Counted from the stretch's first letter, positions 1-13,423 are shown. The stretch is DNA of 61,313 nt from Gracilaria domingensis (GCA_022539475.1 VCMS01000259.1:1-61313); one strand, 5' to 3'. Notes: a model not told the origin generated them from the letters alone. Numbers and translations: made by a program.

Positions 1-3000
1 CGAATGGTACGCCCCAACAACTAACCGAGTGGGACGACTCTGCCTTAATGGGGGAGTGGATGTTAGGATTTTCTGTTAATTCTGGTCATGTTTTATTTGA
101 ATTGTTTATTTCTACATTTAGTTAGTCATTTTAATGTTTTGAATGCTTCTTTGAATCCGTGATCTGATGCGATCGCGATTGATACCCTAAATGATCCTCA
201 AGAAGTCTTGGTTTGACATTAGTTGTCCATAATGTTACCAAGACAATGTCACGTGTGATGTCTGCCTGTCGTGAGTTGACGTCATGACTGACTTTCATAG
301 TTCCGGTGCTTCTGGAACTTCTACAACTGGACACAGTTTCAGGAACTTCTAGAACTTCTAGACGACTTCCACTGTCGATTCTAACGCACATTTCTACACA
401 ATTCCGACGCAAGGCCAGTACTCATTAGACACATTAGTTTGAAGGGATATTTCTAGAAATCTGCGTTTAGCGACCTTATTTTCGAAGGTTGATCTCATAT
501 AAAACCCTGGTCGACTGCCGAACCTCCTCGCGCAAGTCACCATCGTTCACGTTCTCAACCTCAGAACGCAGTGTTCTAACCAGATACCCTGCACGCACAT
601 GGAATACTTAGGTGCTATTACTAGATGATGCCCATTATGAATCATACCGTTTTATTCGTATGCTATCTTCTATTGTACCGTTTTGCTAAACCCACTACTT
701 CGCTATATTACATGTACCCTTTCCCCATAATGGAGCGGGTGTAGGCGGCAAATCTGCGGCAGATGCAGAGACTGCACTCCACTAAAGTGCGGTATGGTAG
801 ATACACATACGCACTTCCGAGAAGGATGAGTCGCGAAGCGCCTCATCCTCTCCGTTCTCATGTAGGGAACATGCCCAGATGCATGATTCCTTACTTGGAA
901 TAAGTACTTGCACCCTGGCAAACTCGTGAGCTACGTCCGCATCAAAAGTCATTTACCTGTATACTCAAGAGCAAGTATTCCATAATTAGTCAATGCTCTG
1001 TTGGACACATTTGGAAGATGCGACTGGAACGTACCATTGATAAAGGCAAAACAGAAAAACGTTGCAGCCTAGAAAATTCGAGAGACCTAGTAACTCGCCA
1101 AGGAAGAAAAGAAGAAGGAAAGGGAGCGTATAGATTAACCAACAATCCTTCATGGCGTAAACGCGAAAGGTCTCGAAGCGAGAACTCACAAGCAAGTACC
1201 AAGACCTGCCCATGCGCAACAAATACCCCAAGATGCCATAAACGTGAATGCAGCCTATGTCCTAAGCAGTACCAGAAATTGCCTTCATCCGAACAGTCAG
1301 CGAACCAAGATCACCAAGAAACCACTTGGACCAATTTTTAGCGTGCTTCAAGTCGTCGCTTGGCTACTGGGTTTCGTTTTCACCCTTCAACTCGTTCTAT
1401 ATCTGAAGAAATAGAAGAAACGTTGAAGGTGAAAAGCTTATTTTCTGCGTTTTATATGTCCGCGAGAGCGCGAGAAAACGGCGGTGAGGATTGGGTTAGT
1501 TTAGAGCAAGTAGCGTGGAGGATATGGAAGCAGTATGAAATAGACTGGAGCGGCATACAGTCCGTGAGATAGTCGGAATGAGCTACAGTCCTAGCTATTG
1601 CTTAACGTAGCTTACTGGTAATGCTCCTCCGATAACCGGTAGTTAGTAGCAGAGAAAAACAGAAGGACAACGCGGAGTATACGCGAGATGTGGGATGCGC
1701 AACCAGTGCACGACCGGTAAACAAAAGGTCGGACGTCGGAGGGGCCGGCGGCTGCAGCGAGGGAACAGATTATTTTTCCTGTGCGAGATTGAACATTACA
1801 GCGTGAACAAGCGTTGCGAACCACAGGTTTAACGCCAGTGGGTACGATAATTCACTGGTAGAAAATAGACCTTGGTGTTGACGAGTCGAACGATCGTACC
1901 TACGTTTCTTTCTGAACGAAACACGTGACTTAAACTGCTCCAAAGAATATATTCTCCCGCTTAACAGCTTGAGCGTCGAACTTGACTGTCGCACGACCCA
2001 CCTTCTCCCTCGGATCGCCTTCTTTGCCGTCTTCTTGGTTTGTCGTTATTCTCCTATTCATAGTGATCTGTCTTCCCATGCGCTGCTAGCGGTTTGGCGC
2101 TTAGCGACGACGTTGAAAGTAGGATTCCGACTAAGGACGTGGGTTGCCCCGTTCTACGCGGCTGAGGAGTGTTATCTCTTCTCAACCAGCATGTTCAACC
2201 ATCTAGCGCGCTGTCGCTCTAAAAGCCGCGCTTGAGAAGATCCTATGAGGCGGCCCCTTATCGAAGAAGCACGCGTCCCAAGCTCTTCCGCTCCGCGCCC
2301 GCATCTTCAGAAACGGGCGAGAGCTGGTCTTCTTTCTTGTCCATCTGTTCCGCCCGCCTTCCGGGGTGGATCCAAGGACAGCGTTCGACTCCACTCCGTG
2401 CGCCCCTCTCATTCCGGACACAATTCGCATGTGATATTAACTCCTTCCCCGGGTCCGCGGCATTGCCGCGAGAACGAGAATATTTTCACGCCCAGAATGC
2501 CTATCTGAAGGAGGTCCCTCGTGGATTTGCAATATGGATTATCTCAGCGGTCCTTGTCTGGCTCAAATAGCTTCTACAACCATTACGGTACATCTGATGA
2601 AGCGCAGAGCGAGCTAACTCTAGGGGCTACTTTCGGACACCGCAATTTCTCGCAAACGCGTTCAAGCGAAGGCCATAACAACGGACAAGCGCTGTACAGA
2701 ACTGCGAACTGTCCCATTTTCAGACGAATGTACGCTAAAAGACGGTTTAAAATGTCTCAGAACCTGATTCTCTGCAGAAGATGTAAGTTCAGCGCCACCC
2801 TCTACACAGAGGACCCCGTTCAGACACTTGTGACTAATATCGAGCTCCAGTTGGCTAAAACGAAAACACATTCTTCCACCCTATCACCTCAGACCCACTT
2901 CCACGAAAATATCGTCACCCATGTCCGGCTCTCTGCAAGAGGACGCGCCTCAAAACTTAAGGAAATGGTCATGGCTTTTGATAGTAGAATAGTGGGGGTC

Positions 3001-6000
3001 ACTCACCAAGATATAAGTTCACATGAATCATTTCGTAGGATCTCTGCAGGTATACACCGATAAGTCTTCAACAACCTCCTAAAGCACAACATCGGTTTAC
3101 CGCCTACCTCTTTCGACCTCATCTTTCTCAACTTCTCTCAGACCGACACGCCGTAAGATGCAATACCGTGATGACCTCACAGTACGTGGGCAATAATCGC
3201 CTACTACACTGATCGAGGTTTCCCGCATCTGAGCAGACGCAATGCCATTCGTTTCTAGCAAGTCCTCTACGCGAGTCCAGGTGCAAAATCCTTGAAGCAC
3301 CTCTTCGTCAAGTCCTGGAGCCTTCTAATTCACGCCAGATAAGGTTTTCAGTTCAATCGGCGAATGACAAACTAAGTCGAGTGTGCCATTTCTCTGCTTG
3401 CAAGTTATTGTGGCGGATATTTTGAGGCTAAGGAACTTCTGTCCATTCTTCATGGACCAAAACGGAAAGCCTTGGTAATAGATCAAAAAGCCCCTCGCTC
3501 ATCTTTTGAGTGCTGTTCTCACTCATTCCAACGGATTTCTCAAAAGCACACGAAAAGCATCCGAAAGACCATACATAGTTATCTGGTACAACATGTCAGC
3601 AAAGAGACAAGGCCGAAAGACGTCCTACGTCGTGCGAGGGAGAGGAGATATCAGGCGGATACTCTGATGGATTCAAATTTCCATATCCTCTCATTCATTC
3701 GTTTCCTCCGAACTTCCGTAGCCTTGAATGATCCGGGATTGTCTCCAAAGGTCTTTGCGACCTGTCTGCCCAGGTCCCAGCACGTGGTACATCCTAAATC
3801 TCTCTCCTGTTTCCAGTGCCCCCACGCCTTAGCCTTCAAATGACTAGATCGCTTCTTCCTCAAAGCCTCTTTTTCAAAGCGCGTCACCATATCGCTCTTG
3901 GCGACTTCACTAAATACCCCGAAACCATAAGTCCTCCGTCCGCGTCTTAACCTTTTCTTTTAAGCAATTCGAGGCGGATTTAAAAGATCACGATCTGTTC
4001 ATAGAGGTTGATTCACACAGTGTGGAGTATTTTCCGGTATGTTCTCTAGCACTCTTCGGCGATAGGCTCGGTATGCCGCAGGATTCGTGTTATTCGTTAT
4101 CAGAACTATCCTCATGTGCTACACCCTTAGGAACGAGAGGCTGCAGGCTTCTCTGTCTCGCACCCTTGCGACGGCTTCCCAGCTCCAATCCCGTGTCTGT
4201 CCTCTCTCCATAACATCGTAATATCAGCATGAAATTGGGCCTCGTACGAGCTGCACGGCCCGTTCTGGAAAGAGGGGAAGGTCGAGAATACGCTCCCCGA
4301 TCAGTGCGTCTCTCGATATTCTTTTTGTCTTTCTCCTTGTACCGGACGCATTGCGAGGCAATAATACGACTCATCAGTGGCCCCAGTTCTAGAAGGCAGA
4401 GAGGGACGTGGACGATCTTAACATACTAGGGTTCTTACGACTTCCCGTCAAGATATCCGCTTGTTCTTCCAGATCGCTGGGCGGCGTCATATCCCGCGCT
4501 CGCCCGTAAGCTCCGGCATCTTCGATATGCGGCGTGGGGACGTGAAGGGTATTAGGGTGCTCAATACGAACCTTCAGTCCACGTTGTCATGCCCTCCCTC
4601 GATCCGTGGAGCCATGGCGGCCCGAGTTACTCATCATCTTGGGGAGCAGGATAGACAGATGTCACGATTGCATTATCGCAGTTTTACGGAATGAATAATC
4701 GTTGGCCTGATCCCACGAATCTTGACGCAACCTGGAAAACACTCTCGCTGCGAAGATGGACGATGAGAGTAAGTAGAGGACACCCACGACCACTCTCCTG
4801 TCGTCTGAGATTGACTTTGACGATTCTAGGATTGCCGGTCTTGTGATTGATTCGTAATGATCTGATTCTCTCTCCTGCGTTCCTGTCCACTCTTGTTCCG
4901 CCTCCGCGTACTATTTTCGCGTTCACTACGGCGTTTATACCCGCTACGGTATAGGCGGACGATCAGGAGAGGTGAGGGTTAATCGAACTGAATGTGGGGG
5001 AGGGGGTAGGGGATGTGCATGGTTTCAGAATTTCCGGGGACTCAGCTAGTTCCTGCTTTTAGGAAATGAGGTGCACAATGGGTCGCAATATCGCCGTTAC
5101 AAATAGAGGGAAGAGCTCAGTTGTCACATTTACACGCGTATTGGAGCAGCTTGCCGCGAATCGAATTCGCAAGCAATATTTAACTTTATATTCGGTAGCT
5201 CTATCCATACATGATATTGATTGCCTTCGCCGACATGGTCATAGCTCCAGTCCCAGCGTAGCTCTCAACGTAGTCTTGCGAGCAATAGTGGCTGCCACAG
5301 CTCTTTGCCCTCTCAATTCTCTTCACCAAAGCTTCTACAACGAGTAGAGGCATAGTTAGAAGGCCGGCCACTTAAACTGTATCACGACTTGTCCATCGCT
5401 TCGCACCATCTTCACATTAGCACTTCGGAGAGTTCTGTTCGAACCGGGGCTGCGAATAAATCGGGATCCCCGCATGTATATCCCGGCGTCGAGAGAGCTT
5501 ATGATGGTAGTTCCCCGGATTACAAGAAGGCGCGGGACATGTAGAGACGTCGTTGCTCTCCTTGTTATATCCTCACGCGGCGTGGTCTTGCGTCGTTCCT
5601 CTCAGGGAGGAACGGAAACTCGAAACCTGCAGATCACAGTGACCATCAAGAACAATCACTGGCGAAACATGGCCGACGCAAGGTACCTGCACAGGGGGTT
5701 GCTCACGGACAGCAGCCTGATCCGACTACGTTGAGTGTCTTCTTCCGGTTCGTCAGATCCGTGGTACCAAAGTTCATAAAAATGACAGATAGGTTTCCCC
5801 GCAATTATCTTATGTTCTGTGAAGTACCGCCACACCGGCACGGGAGAGTCATTATGAAGACTCTACATGTAGCGGATAGCGAATTGAGCTTCAACAGTCA
5901 ACAGCAGATATGCATATACCATTAGATTCAGAGCTCCTCGGTAACTTCTCGCCTCAAAGATCTACAGTATCGCTGTCCACACTTGTCGCAAACTACCCAT

Positions 6001-9000
6001 GTCCTTCCAGATCTTCCTAGGAACTGATGTAATATGTGCAGGAATCAACTGTACTGGGGTATCCAAATAGAGCCTCCCCATTCAAGCCGACTCGGTACCG
6101 ATGTGGAACGCGTTCATAAGTCGGTTGATGCAGCATCCACACCTGCCTGTCAACTGACGATAGATTCATTCCCCCGCGAAGACACTTCGGCCATAGAGTC
6201 CTTATATGGTGCCGCATGGCTTGAAACATGGTCCTAGTGCCTCGTCTCACTCGCCCGAGAGACACGGGCTCGACTACTTATCGATTCGTCAGCGATGTAC
6301 CGCACGCCATACCCGTAGGTACGTGAAGAGTTTTCTCCGTCGAGAGCATTGTCAATACGACAAGATCACCGTGTCTGTGAACCGGACATATCATATCTCT
6401 GTTCTCAATCAACTATTCTGGACTTCTGGCTCCGGCCTTTGACCTAACGCCACTCGGCCCGATCGTCATCACAGCCCGGTCCGAGCTTTAGATGATGGTG
6501 ACGGATGTAAAAAGTGAACGACAGGCCGCCAAAGCGAGCGGATTGCTACACAGAGCGCGAAACTACCGCGCTGGTCTCTTCATTTTTTCTTCTGTTCACC
6601 ATGCTCCATTTCAACTGTGGCGTGATGCCTGTTCCTCACACTTTCACGCCCGATCGACACTGCGCCATTCACAGTCCTTGTCGACGCGGAGGTGCCATAT
6701 TCTCGTTACGTCAGCTAGTATAGCCACGGGAAAAAAGAAGGAGATGAACATGTTAAATCATGTGCTCCTAACAATTGGATGAATTAAGAACTGAGGCGTA
6801 TCCATCCGATGTGTGCGCAATCACAGCATTCACCTCTCATCGAACTGCGTATCATCCGTTACGGGCTGTATCCAACTAACTCGCGGTGGAATTCCTTCCA
6901 CATTAACTTCGAGTCCGGATGAACACTGGATTCCCATCCCACCTTAAAACGAAGGAATGGACGGTCTGGTTTCAACCGCTTAACGCTTCCAGCTTCATTC
7001 TTTCGTACTCGCCGGTTTCGAAAGTATCACTGTGCCAAACATGAAACTGTGCCATGGCCAGAGAGTGATGACTGTAGCCCACCTACCGAAGCGCGGAAAT
7101 GCACTGTAAGTCGCCGTACGAGATCCATGGTCAATCCTCTACCTCGCAAGACAGCTCTTGGTGGACGCAAGCACGTCGTTGCGCCGCTAGGAGAGAGCCT
7201 ATCGAAAACAACCTCCTTCCTTCGAGTGTGCTGAAGGGAGGGGGTCTTTGTAGTAGGACAGCAAGCCTGTTGCCTCACGCCACGAGGTCAAGAAGAGATC
7301 TCCTCTGAATTAACACAAACCGATGGTCCTGTGTGCTCATCACTCAGGTCCTTCATGTCATAGGATGGGTTTGTATGCTACAAAAGTGTGACTATTACTC
7401 ATTCCCCTTTCCACACCTTGTCATATTCATTCGAAGGCGACGATAATCCCCTCAAATCGCGGGCCTCGAGAGCTAACAATCTTTATGTTGCATGGTAAGC
7501 GATGACCCGGCACCGAGAGTTCTTTATAGCTGCCGCACGATTCACCGGCTTTTCTCGAAGTCGTCGCGCAGCGGAGGCCTCACAGAGATCTATATCCTCT
7601 CGACGAGGTGGGGCTGGTGCAGACTGGGTCGTTACGAAATTCGAGCATTGACCGCAGTGGTTTAGAGTTTCCGTCAGTTTCAATACGGGTTTCCCATGGA
7701 ATGCCCACATTGAACCTGGCGCATGAGCGCATATCCTGTATCGGTTTCATCAGCAACTCCGAAAAGTTACTGAAATCGTGCAGGCAATTCACCGGAAGTC
7801 AGAACCAGATACTGGTATCCCGACTCCGAGAACTCTATCCAGTTCCTCATCTGATCAGCCCGTAAGCTCGTATGAGGCTATCGTGGGTGCATATGGTTTC
7901 GAGCGGTCTGTCAAAAATCCTTAGGCAGTATCGGAGGTTTATGTATCGCATTCGATCACTCAGGTCTCCACCGCCCACGGGAGTACTGCTACTGTGGCAC
8001 ATCTGTGTGTTTCAATCGAGTACTCTGGCTCGGGGGCTAACCAGAACTCCGTGTCTCTGCGCTGTATACTTCCGAAAGTTGCAATATTCATGTGAACACA
8101 GGTGCGTAGTGAGGGAACTCACCATGTGAACAGTTTTGAGGTGTATCCAAAGATGAGCGCCGAGCAGGACTCGTACTGGCCATGCCGCGACTGCGGTATG
8201 CTGGAGCCGTCTCTTCACTGATAGCCCGAATCCAGTCCGATCATAGTTGTCAATTCTGGAGAACGTCGTAACAAAAGTGGGATAATGTACACACGGGATG
8301 GTAGACATGGTTCCAATACGTTCGTTTCTTTGCACTCGGTATTTTCTCTTGCTTCCATCCATGGTCGGGAGTGTGGTAGTCTCGTCCCTACGTATGTGGC
8401 CGAGGTAGATAAGGTATTTAACGGACTCAATGGTTCGCAGCTGTTGCGTGAGGATAACTGTCTGCTTCAGTACCTGCTTTCTCCTCGCGCTCATACCAGG
8501 AAATACCAAGCCAGCGCATCGCACCGCGGTAAGTATATAACCCATATCCATAGAGAGGAGTAAATAATCGGGCGAATCTATGGTCTCATCCCGCTTCTCT
8601 GTCACAAGCTTCTGTTTCACAAGACATGATAGATTTGATCACAGGTTTTGTTAGTTCACAGACAGCTCTTTCCATCGCAGTTGCCTTCAAAGTTCTGCAA
8701 GGTTCCTTGGAAGTTAGTGGATCCTGAGACATCTTCCTTGCGCGCGCATATCACTTGAATAGAAGTTTACGGGCAGCAGGTCTATTACAACCATGCTAAC
8801 CCGTCGAGGCCTGTGTGCTGCTCAGGGCCTACCATCGCTGTTTGCCTAAAGCATCGCGGAAGTACCGAATAAAAGCTGACATATGCATGAACGCGGAGGC
8901 GGAGCACTCATGTCGATAGGATGTATCTTCTCTCCATCATCGTAGGATACCATCGCTTCAGCGCAGAACGAACGGATGGGCGTTCCCGAGCCTCAAATAA

Positions 9001-9365
9001 GAGCGCGACTGACGCCCGGGGCACCCCAGCTTTCCGCGACACGCTTCTCCCAGCGCACTACCAGTCTCGCATCGTGTAGACGTGGTCCGCTCCTTCTGAG
9101 GTCAGTTGCTGTGCCCGCTTTAAGCGGGTGCGAAAGCCGATCGCGTGGTCTGGCCAACCGGGCCGTCTCCCCCCCGGGCGGATTCGGAGCATTACACAGC
9201 GTCGCGTCATTGTGCTAATAGTCGCGGTCGCAAAGTGGGTGTAAGCGCTGGTTTTCTCTAGTTTGATATATGTTTACGCGTGTGGCAGCGAAAGCCACTT
9301 GCCGGAAGTGCCGGGAAAGTGTTTTGGGAGAGCTCTCCGGAGGGTGCCAGAAATGATGGCCAGAA
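1..9365. other. Gene-poor stretch, nothing recognisable
   Basis: I read both strands and found no open frame that looks like a protein. The longest frames (about 180 codons near 2521-3063 on plus, about 200 codons near 8012-8620 on minus) have no motif, domain-like pattern or low-complexity signature and look like chance. I saw no LTR, terminal inverted repeat or array. It may be old degraded repeat or intergenic DNA. Confidence 0.5.
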
Positions 9366-9580
9366 ACGTGCCCGCGTGCGGGGGGGGGGTCGATCGTGTA
9401 GGCTAGGTTACCACCTAAAAACCGAAGGCCGACCCTCCGCCGACCGCGGGCACGTTTTGGGCGATTTTTTTGAAAAATGTGTGATTTTATGCCCCGATGG
9501 GCGGTTGTTTTCCGGTTGTGTTAGGCGTCACGTACCCTAACACGACCGACCCCCGCCTCCCCCTCTGCATCGCGGCACGT
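9366..9580 (+). mobile_element. Small TIR element, copy A
   Basis: About 215 bp that begins ACGTGCCCGCG followed by a long G run and ends with a C-rich stretch and CGCGGCACGT, so the two ends are inverted repeats of each other. The core holds TTTTTTTGAAAAATGTG and GATTTTATGCCC. The reverse complement of 10817-11019 matches this order of blocks. It has no coding capacity, so it is a MITE-like or fold-back element. Target-site duplications are not clear. Confidence 0.55.
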
Positions 9581-10816
9581 TTTTGAGCAACATCTCGTTG
9601 CCGCCGGATCGCGGGACATCCAAAAAGCCAAACACCCCCCTACTCCGCGCGTTCCTGTACCACCTAGGCTCCGCGCCGTCAGCACCAAATCCCGTCTTCT
9701 AAACAACTCCAGAACTCCTTATATTTCACGACGCCCGACACCGTACCATAGAGAAGAGGTGGTAATCTCGAGAGCAATGATGTATGGCGTGACCGCTAGC
9801 TTCTGCGCCGTGTTCCACGACCGGGGGCTGTAGCTCCGCTTGTGAGAGCAGCCCCAGATGCCCGGCTGCGCCTCTGGCAGCAGCAATACTCTAAGAGTGC
9901 TCATACGCATAGGCAAGTTCTTTGTGTCTAGTGGTAAGGTATGAGAGCTCAATCAGGACTTTCTGAGTAAACGCTAATCTTATACGCCAGATCGAGAGAC
10001 TGAGGTACCACGGACTGCAAGTATACTCCCGAGAGACCGTCGAGATTCGTTACGATTCGATGGAGCCTCAGTACGAGAGGCGCCGCTGTGCCGCCACGAA
10101 ACCGCGCCCAACACAGTCTCGACTCCAAACCCACGACAACGAGCCGCTGCTGACACCGCAAGGGTGTGAAGGGGCGTTTGCGAACGACGCTTCACACCCT
10201 TCCGTCGTGCTCTCCCTCTCCTCTCACAACCATTTTGACAACAAACACAAAGCGGTCACAGTTCGCGTATCTATCCTCCGCCCGGCAGAACAGTTGACCA
10301 GCAGGCCGAGCGGAACGACCGAGGGCGATGGACAGCGTGATGCCGAAGGCGAGCGCCTCGTGCACGGGTGATCTTGCCCGGCCGGGCATTATCGGCCCGC
10401 CTTGCGGTGTGCGCGATCTACTGATGTTCGTCAATGTCGGGGTCGTACCACTGATGTTGAGCGCCGGTCCGTTACAGTTGGTCGGCGGACGGCAGCCTGC
10501 TTGCTCCCGGGATCTGTGGTGGGGACACCTCCCTCGCGCGCTCGCCGGTCAAGTGCCTGTTGCCATAAATTTAGGGCAGCCTGGTGCTATACTGCTGCAG
10601 CGTGTAGAAGAGATGGAACACTCAATTATACCATTCGGTCACTGATCAGTGAATGTGTAGACCTCGGAAGGGAGATGTGATGCGCCAGAGAGGAGGTGTG
10701 GTGCGCGTGGGAATATGGGAGCGTTTGAAGGATGGAGAAGACGCGTTGGTGCATTGGGTGAGCGGTGGGTGCACGGAAGTGCCGGGAGGAGTGTTTTGAG
10801 AGGAGAGAGAGAGAGT
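9581..10816. other. Spacer between the inverted element copies
   Basis: 1.2 kb without a recognisable gene. It contains a perfect 12-bp inverted repeat at 10160-10171 and 10190-10201 with an 18-nt loop that itself can pair (CGTT/AACG). A short direct match, GGAAGTGCCGGGA, lies just before each element copy (near 9307 and 10775). The pair plus spacer may be one composite element. Confidence 0.4.
10160..10201. repeat. 12-bp perfect inverted repeat (hairpin)
   Basis: The arms AAGGGTGTGAAG and CTTCACACCCTT are exact complements and flank an 18-nt loop with an inner 4-bp stem. No T-run follows, so it is not a simple terminator. Confidence 0.6.
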
Positions 10817-11019
10817 ACGTGCCGCGGCGGGGAGGGGGGGGAAGGGGGGGGGGGGTTCGGTCCGTGTTAGTGTAGCTAACACGACGGACCCCAGCGCACC
10901 AGCTGGGCATAAAATCGCACATTTTTTTCAAAAAATCGCCGAACGTGACCGCGGGCGGGGGATACCGTCCGTGTTAGGGTACCTACTTAACAGACGACCC
11001 CCCTGCGCCACGGGCACGT
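10817..11019 (-). mobile_element. Small TIR element, copy B (inverted)
   Basis: On the minus strand it reads ACGTGCCCGTGG, a G run, a core with GCGATTTTTTGAAAAAAATG and GATTTTATGCCC, then a C run and CCGCGGCACGT. The same order of blocks occurs in plus orientation at 9366-9580. Divergence is considerable (single-base indels, run-length changes), so it is a relative, not a recent duplicate. Confidence 0.55.
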
Positions 11020-11821
11020 TCTGGCTCAACTTACTTGCGCCATCCTGGACCTTTCCAACAACACGCCCCCCCGCGTGATTTCGCTACACCCGGCCGCAGT
11101 AAGTTGGCGCCGCTGTCCACGTGTTTGGCGGGAGTAGGGTAACATGAATGTGATGAGTGTACTCTGACTACTAGGAAGATTGAAAGAGCACGCATTAGAG
11201 AGCGCGCATTGCTCGGGATGATCACTGCGCGACTCCACACTCTAAAAGCGTACAATGAGCGTGAGAAGCGGCCACGGACAGACGAATCGGACGAGACTGG
11301 CAGTGCGCTAGGAGGAGCTTGCCGAAATCGGGTGCCCAGCGTAAGTCCGCCATTTAAAGGCTCGACTCGTATTACTAATCGTCCAGAGCGAGCGTATCGT
11401 TGATATACAATTTCACTGCATATTAGCTCACATGAAGCCAACTCTTGTTCGAAGCGTACGCAAAGCATGACTCCTCCACTCGGCGAGAGGCACTCGATAT
11501 TTTGCGAGTCTGAGAGATGCGTGTTGAGCTCGCAGATGGATATTGAGAATAAGAGAAGGTTGATATGGTACGGGGAGAGTTGTTGCATAATATGGAATGA
11601 CCTCTCTATCGCGAGTTGAACGGGAAGCAATGGACCCAGGTCTTGTGGTGGTTTATAATATTCTCATCATCGAAGCGGTCAGACGTTCTACCCTTACCAG
11701 GCGGAGGTCCTGGATTCTCCAAAATACATCCAGGATCTCCGGAAGGCGCTACTTGGGATGAAAAAATTATGAACCGGGGGCAGTCAGCATTCCGGCGTCC
11801 AAGTGACGAACGGTGAGCGCT
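11020..11821. other. Upstream region of the ParB/dioxygenase gene
   Basis: 800 bp without a convincing gene. A 199-codon minus-strand frame (11031-11630) has no motif and I do not call it. The region may hold the promoter of the gene starting at 11822, but I could not identify a TATA element or other site. Confidence 0.3.
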
Positions 11822-12427
11822 ATGAGTGAGGTGATGACGCCGACAAGCCGCAGGAGCCCATTCGAAGTTCATCAACACGAGAGTAACGCATCAGTAGCAC
11901 CTCCGCAGGCCGGTCCGTCGTCTGTTACGAAGCGGACTATGGAGACGAGATCATCTCCAGCTACGAAGCGGACAGGCCAAACAAAGTCTACCTCCGCTAC
12001 GAAGCCCACTGCGTCGAAAAGGGCATCTCCTGCGATGAATCAGACCGTCGGCACAAGGGAAACTTCTGTGTCGAAACAGACTGCTCAGCACGGGACGGCT
12101 GTGCAAGAAGAGGAAGATGAGATCATAAAAGGTCCCCTTCCAGACGCGGATGCGCAATCCGCACAAGGAGCTGGTCCATTTGTACCCCAAACTGCACCCA
12201 AAACTGCGGAGCAGCAGGACGATGACGTTGTGCTTCTGTCCGCAAGAATGCACGTTCAAGTGTTTCTGGCGAGCGGTCTGGAACACAAGGGACACCTACT
12301 CGAGCAAGACGTAGAGACGAATTCGTCAGAAGGTACCAAAGGTGAACCTCAATCAGTACCGGGATGGTTGTTGTTACTGTTGACATCACTCTGGTGGACA
12401 CTCCGCCCAATTTACTCCGTGGAGTAA
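11822..12427 (+). CDS. N-terminal low-complexity part of ParB/dioxygenase gene
   Basis: Open from the ATG at 11822 (an in-frame GTG at 11813 is less likely). The product is rich in Ser, Thr, Lys and Pro, with repeated variants of a short SPATKRT-type motif (about residues 35-85), then an acidic stretch. This looks like a disordered, probably nuclear, tail. About 20 codons before the end the hydrophobic, Trp-rich translation suggests the true frame has already moved by -1 near 12340 into the ParB-like segment. The change could be an indel or, less likely, a tiny intron. No domain is recognised here. It is treated as the 5' part of the next segment because of strand, spacing and overlap. Confidence 0.5.
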   Translation: MSEVMTPTSRRSPFEVHQHESNASVAPPQAGPSSVTKRTMETRSSPATKRTGQTKSTSATKPTASKRASPAMNQTVGTRETSVSKQTAQHGTAVQEEEDEIIKGPLPDADAQSAQGAGPFVPQTAPKTAEQQDDDVVLLSARMHVQVFLASGLEHKGHLLEQDVETNSSEGTKGEPQSVPGWLLLLLTSLWWTLRPIYSVE

Positions 12428-13386
12428 TTAAACGTCACGGTGAAGCCCTTGTGAAGAGTATGGAGGAGCAGGGGATATTGCAGTCGATGGGTTCTCCAGT
12501 GGTGGCCTCACAAGATGCTACTACGGGAGAGAGGGATACTGACAAGGGACCTCTAACGAAGAAGTGCTTCATTGTAGATGGTTTGTATCGTCTGAAAGCT
12601 GTACAATATTTGGCAGCGACTGGTGCACCGAATTGGAAGCGATTAGCGAGGTTTTGGCGTTGCAATCTGCTGATACGAAGAGATGGGAGGCCCATTGGGA
12701 TGAAGGAATTGTTATGTGTTGCTTCGTACCTCAATGAGTCGACGAGTACCATGCAAAGGATGATGTTTGCAGACAAGATACACTCTACAGTTAGTGTGGT
12801 CGCCATTCTAATTGAAGATATTGAGGGGGTGACGCCGGCATACGTGGATCCTGCAGAAGTGACAGAAGTGTTGAAGGAGAGCCAACTGATTGGGACCGTG
12901 CAAGAGCGTCAGTATCTGAGATATGCCAATGTCGCCCTGCAACTCATGTCTCGTGAGAGAGTGCTGGCCCATTTCGAGGATATATGTGAGACTGTGAGTG
13001 AGATAGGTCTCACACATCTGTCCCATACTACGCCATATGTTTTGGATGCCGAGGAGTTTTCCTTCATTCTAGACTGTCTTCAGATGTTTCTATTGAAGGG
13101 CAAGTCGACGAAGAAAAAGCAATGGAAAAGCTTTGAAGAGGTTCGAGCTTTCTTTTATGATAGAGCAGTGTCTCTGTTCCGCGCGGCTCGAGCAGTGAGG
13201 AATGAACTGAACGATGAAGAGTCCATGGAAGTGTTCCAGAAACGCGAAGTCAGTCTTTCTGCTCCATCGAATGAAGATGACGTTGAAGACCCAGAAAACA
13301 ACGCAGCTGTGTATCAGTTCCCTTTGGGACAAGTTGTGCACTTCAACACATTACCGGCGTGTTCGGAGCAGGACGAACTCAATTAG
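12364..13386 (+). CDS. ParB-like N-domain protein segment
   Basis: A 340-codon frame whose first ~90 residues fit the ParB/sulfiredoxin-like fold. It has a beta strand with VDITLVDTPPN, a helix RHGEALVKSMEEQGILQ (the ELAxSIxExGxxQP pattern), then FIVDGLYRLKAVQYL, matching the ParB box in which an Asp/Gly-His/Tyr-Arg-Arg motif precedes an alanine-rich helix. ParB-N domains bind nucleotides (CTP in bacterial ParB) and occur in DNA-modifying and partition proteins. The remaining ~250 residues are helical, end in an acidic tail and have no family I recognise. The segment is in a different frame from its neighbours on each side (-1 upstream, +1 downstream). The ParB assignment rests on pattern reading only. 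Confidence 0.5.
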   Translation: MVVVTVDITLVDTPPNLLRGVIKRHGEALVKSMEEQGILQSMGSPVVASQDATTGERDTDKGPLTKKCFIVDGLYRLKAVQYLAATGAPNWKRLARFWRCNLLIRRDGRPIGMKELLCVASYLNESTSTMQRMMFADKIHSTVSVVAILIEDIEGVTPAYVDPAEVTEVLKESQLIGTVQERQYLRYANVALQLMSRERVLAHFEDICETVSEIGLTHLSHTTPYVLDAEEFSFILDCLQMFLLKGKSTKKKQWKSFEEVRAFFYDRAVSLFRAARAVRNELNDEESMEVFQKREVSLSAPSNEDDVEDPENNAAVYQFPLGQVVHFNTLPACSEQDELN

Positions 13387-13423
13387 AACTGCAACAACTT
13401 CCGTTCAGAATCGATTGCGGACG

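Noticed and set aside
5431..5470. GTTCGAACC as a tRNA T-loop
   Set aside because: The adjacent stems do not pair and there is no matching acceptor or anticodon arm upstream.
10064..10080. CTCAGTACGAGAGG, like the sarcin-ricin loop of large-subunit rRNA
   Set aside because: Only about 14 bases match; the flanks do not follow rRNA on either side.
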